Shown: piece by piece, positions 8,827-18,753 of the stretch
Layout of the letters: each line of letters opens with the position of its first letter
How positions within the stretch are numbered: position 1 is the stretch's first letter
Assembly: GCF_001721685.1 (NCBI RefSeq)
Contig: NZ_CP012502.1
Span: 2,294,001-2,358,000, forward strand
Length of the DNA: 64,000 nucleotides
Reading direction: 5' to 3'
From: Salisediminibacterium beveridgei
Lineage (GTDB): Bacteria > Bacillota > Bacilli > Bacillales > Salisediminibacteriaceae
Notes under the pieces: generated by a model
Database searches by the model: none
What the model was told of the DNA's origin: nothing
Seen by the model: the letters and a program-made list of their open reading frames with translations, nothing else
Made by a program: the position numbers and the translations under genes

Positions 8827-9219
8827 TCAATCCCACATCAACAATCCTGTCTCCACGAGCGTTTTTTCTTTACAGTTCGGACAAGGGCAATCAAGCAATG
8901 CGTCCTCTTCCACTGGCACCAGTCGTCGGCTTCTGCATTTGCTGCACCGAAACGACGTCTCATAGGTCTGATCGTCATCGTAGCGAATAAACATATATGG
9001 CTTATTCATGATTTCATCGCAAGCCTCGCAGGCATAGATCCGGTTTTCAAAGTCATAGTCATGTACCTGAAATTTGACCAGTTGGTTAATTCTCTTTCTC
9101 GTAGATGGCGCACAGCTTTCCAGACAGTTCTCAAAAGTTGAATGACGCATACCAATACCTGAATTGATTTTTGTTGAATACTCGCATTGGTTGCAACTCA
9201 GCATGATTCGAGTGCCCAT
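8827..9219 (-). CDS. Hypothetical zinc-ribbon protein
   Basis: A 131-residue protein with several paired cysteines: CNQC near the N-terminus, CEAC in the middle, CSKC, and CPCPNC near the end. These can build two or more zinc ribbons. There is no catalytic motif. The start at 9219 has GGAGG eight bases upstream; the ATG two codons earlier is too close to it. It lies 85 bases before the nuclease gene in the same direction. It may bind nucleic acid or another protein; function unknown. Confidence 0.6.
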   Translation of the reverse strand: MGTRIMLSCNQCEYSTKINSGIGMRHSTFENCLESCAPSTRKRINQLVKFQVHDYDFENRIYACEACDEIMNKPYMFIRYDDDQTYETSFRCSKCRSRRLVPVEEDALLDCPCPNCKEKTLVETGLLMWD

Positions 9220-9278
9220 AACCATGTCCTCCGATCAGAGATTCATTTTCAATTTTCTGTATCGATTGAGAAATTCAA

Positions 9279-9692
9279 TCATTCATACGAAGTGGCTTTT
9301 TCCGGTTTAAACAGGTAACCAAATTTCTGAATGACCGGTAATTTCGAAAAGGGTTTAACTCCACCCTTCAAACCTTTGCCCATAATGAATGTCTGCTTCT
9401 TTTCCTCGCCATCAATTTCAAAGTAGATGTTATATTGTACGATCGATTCATGTAAGCCATATCCCTCATATTCAATTAACTGACTGCTTCTTGACTCCAG
9501 TGTGCCATATTGTTTAGCCGTTGATGACAATGTCACGGGGTTTTCATCTGAAGTGAAAAAACCACCAGAGTCAATCGCAAAATGTTCGAGATCCTCATCG
9601 GTATTGTTTACATAGTAAATCGCAAAGTGATGGATCGAAGAGCTTTCAGCATCAGATAAACGGCAGATAGCAATGAAGTAAGGATGTTCCAT
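9279..9692 (-). CDS. Hypothetical protein
   Basis: A 137-residue soluble protein, predicted largely beta, with a segment of YVNNTDEDLEHFAID type that suggests an extracellular-like beta-sandwich, although there is no signal peptide. No family recognised. The ATG at 9692 has AAGGTGG at proper spacing; an upstream GTG is possible. It lies between two other unknown genes with gaps of about 40-60 bases, so it is likely co-transcribed with them. Confidence 0.5.
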   Translation of the reverse strand: MEHPYFIAICRLSDAESSSIHHFAIYYVNNTDEDLEHFAIDSGGFFTSDENPVTLSSTAKQYGTLESRSSQLIEYEGYGLHESIVQYNIYFEIDGEEKKQTFIMGKGLKGGVKPFSKLPVIQKFGYLFKPEKATSYE

Positions 9693-9731
9693 GTTTTCGA
9701 CCACCTTAGTTTAAGTGTATATATTTATCAA

Positions 9732-10328
9732 TTAATTAAAGTGATTTTTCCCTAAAAGCCATAAATATCGATCCATTTGCTTCAAGGTATATTTTTCTAA
9801 TTTGAAATGTGATTGAAATTTTTTGAAAATCTCAACGAAACAAGGATAGTTTTTTAAGTCATCATTTTTAAACGATGCAAATTTATCATGATACCTGTAG
9901 TAACGAAAAACTCTGTCGATATAGCTGTCATATATAGGATAGTTCAGAGGGAAGTGATGACTGCAGTATTTAGTTGCAAATGAATAAAAATTTTTAATTC
10001 CCCTCCCCCCCAAATCAACTAAAGCTATTTTATTAACTAATTTTTTATCATGACACTTCAAATCATTGTCAATTTTCAAACTTTGCACATGTTTAGCCAC
10101 CGTATATACTGAAAAGATATTTGTACTGTAAAAATCGTTTAATGAAGCCACTTTAATTAGAACTTCATCTATTTTAGAGTTATTACAATAAGTTTCATTA
10201 AATAAACGGTTCAATGCAGACTCTTGATGTTTATAATCTTCAAGAGCTCCCCATTTTTTTAAATAAAATTCAACTTCATCTTCACTTGGCATAGGTAAGT
10301 CTTTATCGAGATAATTATTTTTCTTCAA
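9732..10328 (-). CDS. Hypothetical protein with helical ATKYC...YPIYDSYI segment
   Basis: A 198-residue, mostly helical protein. The central part (FATKYCSHHFP, then YPIYDSYIDRVF) resembles a motif seen in small uncharacterised proteins with a helix-hairpin-helix glycosylase-like arrangement; this is a weak resemblance and no catalytic residue can be pointed out. Translation probably starts at a TTG preceded by GAGGAG. It is the first gene of a five-gene minus-strand cluster running to 6896. Confidence 0.5.
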   Translation of the reverse strand: MKKNNYLDKDLPMPSEDEVEFYLKKWGALEDYKHQESALNRLFNETYCNNSKIDEVLIKVASLNDFYSTNIFSVYTVAKHVQSLKIDNDLKCHDKKLVNKIALVDLGGRGIKNFYSFATKYCSHHFPLNYPIYDSYIDRVFRYYRYHDKFASFKNDDLKNYPCFVEIFKKFQSHFKLEKYTLKQMDRYLWLLGKNHFN

Positions 10329-10735
10329 GATAGAAGTCTCCTCTTTTTTTATAGACTTATAAAAGATTTGGACGGGAATTTTAAATTCTTAATCTGGGAA
10401 AAATGCACATAAATATTAATTTCAATTATTTAGACCAAAGAACATTTTCTAATTATTTCACTGATAGATGCAAACCTGGTAATTTTAAAATGATTTTTGA
10501 TATCAATATAACTAAGATCAGACTAATTATCGGATTGAAATTGACACAAAGCAGATCAAGTGATAATTGGTTTATAGGTCACCCGACTTATTTGATTCTA
10601 CAAGACATTGATTTCCTTGGATTTCAATAATATAGCTTCCTTACCCATAGCAGTCACAACCTTCAACTTTAAAAAATTGATATTATGGGGAACTGTCACT
10701 ATACATAAATTGAGTTATGGATTGGGACAGTTCCT
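10329..10735. other. AT-rich gap with an inverted repeat
   Basis: About 400 bases with no supported gene; a short plus-strand frame has no ribosome binding site. Near the right end, GGAACTGTC (10689-10697) and GACAGTTCC (10726-10734) form a 9-bp inverted repeat directly against the stop codon of the large ATPase gene. No T-run follows on the minus strand. It may be a weak terminator or a palindromic repeat. Confidence 0.45.
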
Positions 10736-13700
10736 TTACTGAGTAACATTTTCTAATAAAGCTGCAAAATACTCCAAGTGAAGATTGCTAAGAACGATTT
10801 GTTTTTGTTCACTATTATGAGTAATGGTGACAACAAAAAAGTCACCATTATAAGCCTCTACTTCTTGAGGGAATGTTTCCTGCTGGATCAACAATTCTGC
10901 TTCATGGAGTATTAACGTTAAATCAATTGACCCTCCGTGTTTTGCGAGTGCATTGCAGTTTGGACACAAACATAATGTATTGAATGGACGATCTTTCCAC
11001 CATGCACCGTCTTTTGCTTCTTTAATACGATAAACATCAAAATATTTTTTACCGTTGGCCATGATCAATTGTGTTTCACAAATCTGGCACCGGCCGTCAT
11101 ATTCATTTAAAAGAAACTCTTTTGGATGTTGACTGTTTTGATCTATGATTTTATATTTTCTTTTTTGTTTCTTTCTTTCTTTAATTTCTTTAATCTCCGG
11201 TCCATCCTTAAGAGATCCTTGTAGATTATCCCGAATAGTATTTCTGATTCTTTCTCCATCTTCCGGGTCTAGTGCCAATTTCCAGTTTTGCTTTGATATT
11301 GAAATATCTTCTTCATGAGCAAGCACATCTGATAATTGTTCTAAAACCTGGTTCATTGTCAGTTCCACTTCTTGATGCTTTTCATTATTTTTGATCTTGG
11401 ATCCCTCAATTAATTCCTCGTCACTCTTGAATTTTTTTGAGTTTGAACTTCCTGAACTTCTATCTTGTTCTGGTTTTCGCATGTCTTTAGAAGTTGAATT
11501 CAATGATTTTTTTTGCTGACTACTTTTATCAACATCTTGGGTTGCTTTTTCTTTTTCGTTATTGATTGGTCTCAGGGTCACATACAAATCCTTGAAATCC
11601 CTTATCGCACTTCGATATGTTGTAAAACCAAAAATACTTAATAAACGTGCAGAAATTTCTGGCATCGAAGCATCATGTTGAATATACAATGACTCATTTG
11701 ATGTGTCAAAATAAGGAATAGCTAAAGGTACCTTAATTCCAGAAACGACTTTTTCAAGATTCTTTGTCCGGAAAATTAAAATTTGGAGATTTGATTGTCC
11801 TCCAAATTTCGTTAATAAACCATAAAATCGTTCAGCCTCTTTTTGCTCTAATTCCTGAGCATAGAGATCAAGCATTTTTTCTATCAGTTCCTCTTCATTC
11901 TCATTCAAAGCTACCGAGTCTGATGATTGAATTGTTCCTGTGTCTTCTATTAATTTAAAACCAATATCTTTAGCAGCCTTTTTTAATAGATAAAGTTCTT
12001 TTGTTGTGCATGAAAGATGAATGACAAAAGGACTTGATGATTTTAATCTTTTATAAAGATCTTCTTCATTAAACAAAATCAGCGTATCCTGTTCGATATT
12101 ATTATTCATTTTTAATGAGTTGATATGCTGGATTAACTTACTTTTATCACTTACTTGCAATGATTGTATTTGTATCAACAAGCGCATCATATTGCTTTGG
12201 ACCCACTCATCAGAACATGTCTGCAAATAAAAGATGTTGAGTATATCTAACAGCGGTGCTACTTCTGATTCCACTAATAGCTTAAGTTTTTGACCTAATT
12301 TTTTACCCATTTCCCCGTATTGTTCTTCAATATATGGTGTATTTTTAGAAAGGGATTTTCCGAGTTTAAAATGATTTATCGGACGTAATTTATTAGAATC
12401 TTTATCTAATATACGCAGATTTGAAAAGTCGATATTCAAATGACTCAATTCATAGGTTACTTGCAATAGATCATCGACATTGTGCGAGGAATGATCAAGC
12501 CACACCTTGTTAATATCTTCAATTGATAGTGACTTCACATTTAATGTATCCAGGAAAAATGAATGATATCCATTACTACCTTCGTTTAAAACAAGATCAA
12601 AATACTCAACAGATTTACCTAAGCCGCGAGAATCATTAACTTTAAAAGCTTTACCTGCATTCGTTAATTGTCCTTTTAAAGTCAATAGTGGTATTTGATC
12701 ATGTTCCAAACCTGCCCATAGTTCATCACGAACTATCATTTTTTTCTCTTCGCGGCGTTTATACGAAAATTTTATAAAACCTGGGGGCGGATTATAACGG
12801 TAATAGTTTGAATCTATATTATCTAATTTTCCGAAATATGATTGCAACCATTCGTTATAAAGTCCATCGGCGATTTCTTTGGATACATTATTATGTTTAA
12901 TAAACTGCTGGGTTGCTGAATCAAGAGTAACCGTTACTAGCGTCACTATATTGTTATGAGTATAATCATTTTTATTTTTTATGATCCATTTACTATAAAT
13001 TCCTGGTGAATTTTTTTTCAGTTCGAAAGCATTGTCATACTTTATTTCGCCAATGTGAAATTGAGGGCCGTTTGCTACTCCACAATGTAAAAGAAAAGAA
13101 CGTAGCTTTCGAAAGTATATTTTTTTTCTTTCTTCTAAATCTTCTCCTTTGACGGAAGGTTCATACCATGTATCTGGAAGTTTTAAACTCTCCATACCTG
13201 CGTGAGAATATAAAAAATCCTCGTTAAAAAACCTTAAATTCTCTGGAAGAATTAACTGATTTAGTTTTTTTAATCCGCCTTTGGTTCCATACATCAATGC
13301 ATTTGAAAGCTTGCCTAATTCATCTAAATAAGACTGATCAAAAGAAGTTTTGGATTGAAAAACTTCAAACATCGATAGAAAAACTTTGATTCTAATTACA
13401 GCACTTTCTTCAGATAGAATATTTTTTTCATTTAATAGAAATGGAACTTGTATATCAGATATTAGTTTTGTTTCAGTGAGTTCAGAAATTCCTATATATC
13501 TTAACAATTGTCGCAGTTTTAAATTGCGATCATTTATCTTCTCCGCTTCCTGTTTTCGATCCTGATTGAAATCTGAACTTATCTGAATATTATAAGTGTA
13601 TTCTGGATCGATCAATTCTATATCAGTTGCTCCTTCAATTCCTGTGGTTCGTTTAGTTCTACCTCGCATCCAATAAATCTTTATGCTTTTATCAATAAAT

Positions 13701-15298
13701 GGTTTCATGGACTTGAATTCTCCACTACTGAACGGATAGATTTTCATTGAATTTAGATTTTCAATAAAATATTTTTTTTTCGCGAAGTGTTTTATTGTAT
13801 CGTACTCTTTCAACAGAATACTATATACAGTCGTTATGTTGTCGCTATTGTCAAAAAAATTAGTAGGTAATTTAACAAATCTGAATATTTTAATCAGGTC
13901 CGTCCAGTTTAAAGATTCTATATGATATTTATTCCATTTTTGTTTCCAGTTACTATTTAATGCCCAATCTTCGTACATAAATTTCTTCCCTAAAATCGTT
14001 TCAATTCGTTCTCGAAAACCTAGATACTCATCGAACCATTTGTACCAGAATGGTTTTGCTAAAATAATCCTTTCTGGTGATTCCCATCCATCGTAAGTTT
14101 TGACCCATGGCTCTGTTTTGCATTGTTTTATAACTCGTTCAAACACCTTACAAAGCTGGTCTGATCCTGAATAGTCCGGGACGTAATTCGGTAACACTTT
14201 CGACAGGTTCTCATTTTTTCTCCAACTGAGTATTGTTCTTATCAGGAAATCTGGTAAATTCCTTACTAAATAACGATTCCAAGAGTTACTTTCTACGTCA
14301 AGCAGTCGTTCCCGATCCGCTTTTAAGTGACCATCTATTTGTAAAAATATCGGGATAGGCAACTTCACCTCAGTTGGTAAATAACAAAATAAACGACCAA
14401 GTTCAGGTTCAATTTCAGCAGAAGTTTCCAATGCTGCTACAGCTATTTTACGCCTTAAAGTGTGCTTTGTACCTAACCGCTCCCATCGTGAACCAACGAG
14501 TTCTCCAGGAAATTCAATGTCTTCTTCATATAAATAATAATCCCGGGTTAGTTCATCTGGGTATGTCTTCATAGTAAGCGTATCATGCTCATTATTGGGA
14601 AGAATTGATAATTTTTTTGCAACAAAATGAGAATCTCTTAAATCTTGATATTCGAATACTTTCAAAGTTTGGAGAAATAGAAATGATTCCAATTGCTTCG
14701 TCACTAATTTTCTCAGTTCATCAGCTACCAACTTCACACTTTCTTCGTTCGAAAAAAAGACGCGTAATTTAGTTCCATTAGTAAAAGTTTCTTTTGAATT
14801 TAGCGCTTCAGGAACAATGTAATTATCCTTATGAAGCTTAAAACCCCAAGGTCCACTTTCTATGTGAACTTCTTCTGCCAAAGCAAATACAGATTTAAAA
14901 CCAATCCCTTTTTCCCCGATAAATGAATTCGCACCTAGTTTATTTGCAGTCTTTGTAGAAGCGCCTGTGCCTGTAATTGAAATGACATCATTTGTTGTGA
15001 ATCCATTCTCATTATAAGTAATTTCCAAACTATCATGATGAATGGAAAATGAAATGAACTTTTTTTCACCATCAAAAACGGCATCATCTGCGTTTTGTAT
15101 CAGTTCCAATAAAAAGTGCTTCCTGTCCTCATAAGTAGTATCGCCAAGTATAGTCAATGAATTCCGGTAATCATCAATGGCGCTGTCAAATTCCTTACGA
15201 AGCTTATGAAGTTTTCTTAATGCATCATTTCCTGGTGTCGAATTTCTGACCTCCTTCAAAAGCCGGTCTCTCTCATGTTTGAAGTGGCTGACTGTCAT
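10736..15298 (-). CDS. Very large GHKL/HSP90-like ATPase (sacsin N-terminal-like) with C-terminal Cys4 module
   Basis: A 1520-residue protein. The N-terminus holds a GHKL ATP-binding fold: N-box ELIQNADDA at about 64-73, NENGFTTNDV as the degenerate G1 motif, and GEKGIGFKS at about 128-136. This matches sacsin N-terminal-like ATPases. The long middle has no recognised domain. A charged linker near 1260-1330 precedes a C-terminal module with CQIC (about 1404) and CPNC (about 1448) like an HNH domain, but the catalytic His position is not conserved. The gene overlaps the helicase stop by 4 bases (ATGA) with GGAGGA upstream, so they form a pair. A role in anti-phage defence is inferred from partner and island. 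Confidence 0.8.
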   Translation of the reverse strand: MTVSHFKHERDRLLKEVRNSTPGNDALRKLHKLRKEFDSAIDDYRNSLTILGDTTYEDRKHFLLELIQNADDAVFDGEKKFISFSIHHDSLEITYNENGFTTNDVISITGTGASTKTANKLGANSFIGEKGIGFKSVFALAEEVHIESGPWGFKLHKDNYIVPEALNSKETFTNGTKLRVFFSNEESVKLVADELRKLVTKQLESFLFLQTLKVFEYQDLRDSHFVAKKLSILPNNEHDTLTMKTYPDELTRDYYLYEEDIEFPGELVGSRWERLGTKHTLRRKIAVAALETSAEIEPELGRLFCYLPTEVKLPIPIFLQIDGHLKADRERLLDVESNSWNRYLVRNLPDFLIRTILSWRKNENLSKVLPNYVPDYSGSDQLCKVFERVIKQCKTEPWVKTYDGWESPERIILAKPFWYKWFDEYLGFRERIETILGKKFMYEDWALNSNWKQKWNKYHIESLNWTDLIKIFRFVKLPTNFFDNSDNITTVYSILLKEYDTIKHFAKKKYFIENLNSMKIYPFSSGEFKSMKPFIDKSIKIYWMRGRTKRTTGIEGATDIELIDPEYTYNIQISSDFNQDRKQEAEKINDRNLKLRQLLRYIGISELTETKLISDIQVPFLLNEKNILSEESAVIRIKVFLSMFEVFQSKTSFDQSYLDELGKLSNALMYGTKGGLKKLNQLILPENLRFFNEDFLYSHAGMESLKLPDTWYEPSVKGEDLEERKKIYFRKLRSFLLHCGVANGPQFHIGEIKYDNAFELKKNSPGIYSKWIIKNKNDYTHNNIVTLVTVTLDSATQQFIKHNNVSKEIADGLYNEWLQSYFGKLDNIDSNYYRYNPPPGFIKFSYKRREEKKMIVRDELWAGLEHDQIPLLTLKGQLTNAGKAFKVNDSRGLGKSVEYFDLVLNEGSNGYHSFFLDTLNVKSLSIEDINKVWLDHSSHNVDDLLQVTYELSHLNIDFSNLRILDKDSNKLRPINHFKLGKSLSKNTPYIEEQYGEMGKKLGQKLKLLVESEVAPLLDILNIFYLQTCSDEWVQSNMMRLLIQIQSLQVSDKSKLIQHINSLKMNNNIEQDTLILFNEEDLYKRLKSSSPFVIHLSCTTKELYLLKKAAKDIGFKLIEDTGTIQSSDSVALNENEEELIEKMLDLYAQELEQKEAERFYGLLTKFGGQSNLQILIFRTKNLEKVVSGIKVPLAIPYFDTSNESLYIQHDASMPEISARLLSIFGFTTYRSAIRDFKDLYVTLRPINNEKEKATQDVDKSSQQKKSLNSTSKDMRKPEQDRSSGSSNSKKFKSDEELIEGSKIKNNEKHQEVELTMNQVLEQLSDVLAHEEDISISKQNWKLALDPEDGERIRNTIRDNLQGSLKDGPEIKEIKERKKQKRKYKIIDQNSQHPKEFLLNEYDGRCQICETQLIMANGKKYFDVYRIKEAKDGAWWKDRPFNTLCLCPNCNALAKHGGSIDLTLILHEAELLIQQETFPQEVEAYNGDFFVVTITHNSEQKQIVLSNLHLEYFAALLENVTQ

Positions 15299-18200
15299 GA
15301 AAGGTCCTCCTTAACTTGCAATAAAATGACACCTGCTATACTTAACGAAAAAGAGATATCCTTTTTTTCGTTAAGTAAATCTATTCTTGAACTTGTTCTT
15401 TTTGCTTCATTTTCAATTCTTGCTTCTAATGATTTAATGTAATTCTTACTATTTTCGTTCAAACCCCCCGGATTACGGTCCTTATGATCCTTTAACATTT
15501 GCAATAAATTATCAATTTTCCCTTTCGAACCCTTTTTGAGCGAGGCAATATGAGCAGTTACAATTGTATCGTTCTCCAATCGAAGATTCTCCACATGTTC
15601 ATTCATAAACGCCTCCAATTCAATTCGACCTTTATCAATCAATTCTTTTAAGAGCTCTTGTTCAAACTCCCATTCAACATCGATAATACTATATCTCCCA
15701 CTAAATTCACGGGTTGATTGAATATAATTGCACGGGATTACCTTCTCTTGGTTTAAATCAATCGGCACAACTGCCAGTTGGTGTTCAGACTTAATTCCCT
15801 CTACTGCAATTTCAAAGATCGGAATCAAGTATTCACCAGCTTCCAAAAAACTATCCTCATAATCGATCGCATAACTGAAAGCACGTTTTATCTGATTGTT
15901 GTTTTCTAATGTGTGTATAATGAATCGCATCCAGAACCCAGCCGGCGGCAAAAATATATGTTTACTGTCGTTTGCTTTGGACCCATTAAAAATGACCGTT
16001 TTCGCGCTTTTGGAATGTAGTAAAGGATCCAGTTCATTAATACTTCCTTCACTTTTGGGAAGCCTTGTGAATCTTTCAAGATTACCTATAATGGAATCAG
16101 TCAGCTTCAATTTCCCACTTTCTTTATCCAATTCTTTATAAGATCCCCCGTATTGATCAATAAATATCTTTGTTAAATCTGCTGCATCAGATGGATTTAG
16201 AAAGTCATTTTTTTCAGAGATTCCTGTAATTAACTTTTGGAATTCTTCCTCTCCTAATAGTTCATTTCTTTGTTTTTCAAAATGATCATATTCCAACCTG
16301 CTCTTCTCCAATGATATGGAGATTTCATGTGATCGATTCTGTATTTGTTCTTCACTTAATGACCCAGTAATAATATCTTTTTGGAAATCCAATAATTTTC
16401 TACTGAGAATCGGTTCAAATGCTCCAATACTGTCATGAACAATATTGATTCTTTGATACAACAATTCATATATACGTTCATCAACTGTATCCGCTAAATA
16501 CATACTTGCTATAAATACTTTTTCTGCTGTCTGTCCAAAACGATCAATACGACCAATCCTCTGTTCAACTTTCATTGGATTATAAGGCAGGTCATAATTT
16601 ATCATCGCTTGGCAAAATTGAAAATCAAGTCCTTCTCCACCAACATCACTGGATAACAATATTTGAAATTCTTTGTTCTTAAATTGATCTATGATTTCGT
16701 ATCTTCCAGTGACGTTGTTTTTATTTACGAGAGGAGTTCGACCACTGATAACATTGACTGAAAAACCATCCTCTGATAGACGTTTTTCAAGATAGGTCAA
16801 CGTACGAATAAAAAACGAGAATACAATGACCTGTTTATTCTCCAAACTGGAAAGTAAAGTTGAGAGGTATTGTTTGAATTGATCGTATTTACTATCCTCT
16901 TCACCTATTGCCTCGGCAATTTCCAAAAGTTCTTCATATTTATCTCGAAGGGCTGGCGTTAGAATTGCCTCGTGAAGACTCGAATCGTCACCAATGTCAT
17001 CAAAATTTTCTTCATACAATTCCTCTTCATCCTGCTCAACAGGTACTCCAGTAACATATATGTTATGATCAAGACTCCATTCTAAATATTCTTTTGTTGC
17101 CGGAATACAGCTTGCTGCCATTCTTCTTGGCATATTCGTAACAAATCCAAGTGCAGCTACATTACCACCTTTTGCTAAAAACAGTTCCTCAGAAAGTGCA
17201 ATTACAGCATTATAAAATTTCTTCTCATCTTCAGTCATATCTACAGGTATTTTTGATACTTCCCTTACCACCTTTTGTTCAAAAGCTTCCTTTTTCAATG
17301 TCCTGGTATATGATTTTTCCAAGGGATTTAAACTCGTTAAGAGCTTTTCATACTTGACAATATCTTCAACCTCTATTTTTTCTTCTCTCAATAATTGCTG
17401 CTTTAATGATTGAACACCCTTATTCGATCTTACGATATCGCCAATTGACATACTTTCAAGTTCTTGAATCAAATCAAGGATCCTTGAATAGCTTTCTGTT
17501 TTATTCAACAATAATTCATGCTTGGTTTGGTTAATAATTTTTATAGGTTCAAGTAATGCTTCAAATGAATTATGATCAGGATAAGTATCCGGATTCAAAA
17601 TGTGCATAATTTGAAAAAAATCAGCGTCACGTAAGTTTAAAGGCGTTGCGGATAGCATAATCATCATATCTGATAATTCACTCAATAACTTACCCAATGA
17701 ATTGCTTTTAGTTCCTAGATTCCTCATGTGATGTGCTTCGTCGACAATAACTAAAGACCACACTGATTCTAATTTCTTTTCATCAAATTTTTCCAGAGTT
17801 TTTAAAAAATCTTCATTTCGCATCACTTGAATACTTACAATCCCAAACATTTCATAGTCAGAAAAGCGACCATCCATCGCATTCTGAAATGCTGTCTTCA
17901 GCGATCGGCTATCATGTAACATGAAATCCAGACTGAATCGTTCTTTCATTTCCTTTTGCCATTTGGGACCTAATGCATTCGGGCAAACAATCAGGACAGG
18001 ATCTTTTCTTGAAATTCTCCCCCTTGCCAATAATTCAGTTAAAATAATTCCTGTTTCGATCGTTTTACCAACGCCCACTTCATCCGCAATTAAAATCCGT
18101 TCCGATGACTGATAATGCAGAAATTTAATTAATGGCTTAAATTGAAATGGGTTGAAAATAGTCTTGCTGCTTAAATAGCTGTAATAATTTCCTTCCAACG

Positions 18201-18468
18201 GTTTTTTTAAACGAATCCAAGTATTGAAAATTTTGTAGTCTTCAAAATCACCCAGATTCTGCATAGCGATGTCATCATAAATCTCTTGTTCTGGATCAAT
18301 TATTCTTTCCAAGTATTTTTCCTGCAGAACCGCTGTTTTACCTTCGAAAGTAACCCGATAGCCAATGTTGTTTCCTTTATCAAGAACCTCATTCACTGTT
18401 CCTATTTTCCCGGTTGAGATTTGTCGAACATTATCACCTTTTTGAAAACTGGCTACTTTATCTTTCAA
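15295..18468 (-). CDS. SNF2/RapA-type DEAH helicase
   Basis: A 1057-residue superfamily 2 ATPase. Walker A is in ADEVGVGKT (about residue 129), the DEAHH box near 244, motif III is SATPLNL, and the C-terminal helicase lobe ends with EQRIGRIDRFGQ. The arrangement is like RapA and the DrmD helicase of DISARM. About 330 residues follow with helical, charged content. The start is a TTG with GGGG upstream. It is divergent from dndB across 285 bases and translationally coupled to the large GHKL ATPase. No drmA, drmB or methylase is nearby, so this is not DISARM. Confidence 0.85.
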   Translation of the reverse strand: MKDKVASFQKGDNVRQISTGKIGTVNEVLDKGNNIGYRVTFEGKTAVLQEKYLERIIDPEQEIYDDIAMQNLGDFEDYKIFNTWIRLKKPLEGNYYSYLSSKTIFNPFQFKPLIKFLHYQSSERILIADEVGVGKTIETGIILTELLARGRISRKDPVLIVCPNALGPKWQKEMKERFSLDFMLHDSRSLKTAFQNAMDGRFSDYEMFGIVSIQVMRNEDFLKTLEKFDEKKLESVWSLVIVDEAHHMRNLGTKSNSLGKLLSELSDMMIMLSATPLNLRDADFFQIMHILNPDTYPDHNSFEALLEPIKIINQTKHELLLNKTESYSRILDLIQELESMSIGDIVRSNKGVQSLKQQLLREEKIEVEDIVKYEKLLTSLNPLEKSYTRTLKKEAFEQKVVREVSKIPVDMTEDEKKFYNAVIALSEELFLAKGGNVAALGFVTNMPRRMAASCIPATKEYLEWSLDHNIYVTGVPVEQDEEELYEENFDDIGDDSSLHEAILTPALRDKYEELLEIAEAIGEEDSKYDQFKQYLSTLLSSLENKQVIVFSFFIRTLTYLEKRLSEDGFSVNVISGRTPLVNKNNVTGRYEIIDQFKNKEFQILLSSDVGGEGLDFQFCQAMINYDLPYNPMKVEQRIGRIDRFGQTAEKVFIASMYLADTVDERIYELLYQRINIVHDSIGAFEPILSRKLLDFQKDIITGSLSEEQIQNRSHEISISLEKSRLEYDHFEKQRNELLGEEEFQKLITGISEKNDFLNPSDAADLTKIFIDQYGGSYKELDKESGKLKLTDSIIGNLERFTRLPKSEGSINELDPLLHSKSAKTVIFNGSKANDSKHIFLPPAGFWMRFIIHTLENNNQIKRAFSYAIDYEDSFLEAGEYLIPIFEIAVEGIKSEHQLAVVPIDLNQEKVIPCNYIQSTREFSGRYSIIDVEWEFEQELLKELIDKGRIELEAFMNEHVENLRLENDTIVTAHIASLKKGSKGKIDNLLQMLKDHKDRNPGGLNENSKNYIKSLEARIENEAKRTSSRIDLLNEKKDISFSLSIAGVILLQVKEDLS

Positions 18469-18643
18469 TTGAACTACCCCACTTTCCGAAAATAGATAAT
18501 TAAAATCAAAAGGGGAATTCCATTCTCAACATCACGTTAATTAAGGTTTATTTTACCATACTTTTAGTTATTTCATTGTTACAATATCGAAATATTCCGA
18601 TAATTTAACCGAAATATTTCAATTAATATACTATTATTAACTC

Positions 18644-18736
18644 CATACAAAAACTCACTGAGTAGTGTCAATAATATGACTCTTTGTATGTACAAAATCA
18701 GCAAAACATGATATTTTATAGTTATTACGTACGTAA
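18644..18736 (+). promoter_or_regulatory. Divergent control region before dndB with two palindromes
   Basis: The 285-bp gap between the helicase and dndB is AT-rich. CATACAAA (18644-18651) and TTTGTATG (18683-18690) form an inverted repeat that extends imperfectly to 14 bp per arm. A perfect 12-bp palindrome, TTACGTACGTAA, lies at 18725-18736 immediately before the GGAGG site. A weak promoter can be drawn (TTGTAT at 18684, CATGAT at 18707, 17-bp spacer). DndB-family proteins repress their own dnd promoters, so these are candidate operators. The exact site is inferred. Confidence 0.4.
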
Positions 18737-18753
18737 ACGGAGGTTATTACACT

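Noticed and set aside
10403..10630. Plus-strand frame of 75 codons
   Set aside because: No ribosome binding site; composition like non-coding AT-rich DNA.
15295..18468. Reading the RapA-like helicase as DrmD of a DISARM system
   Set aside because: No drmA, drmB, drmC or methylase gene is present; only the helicase type is shared.
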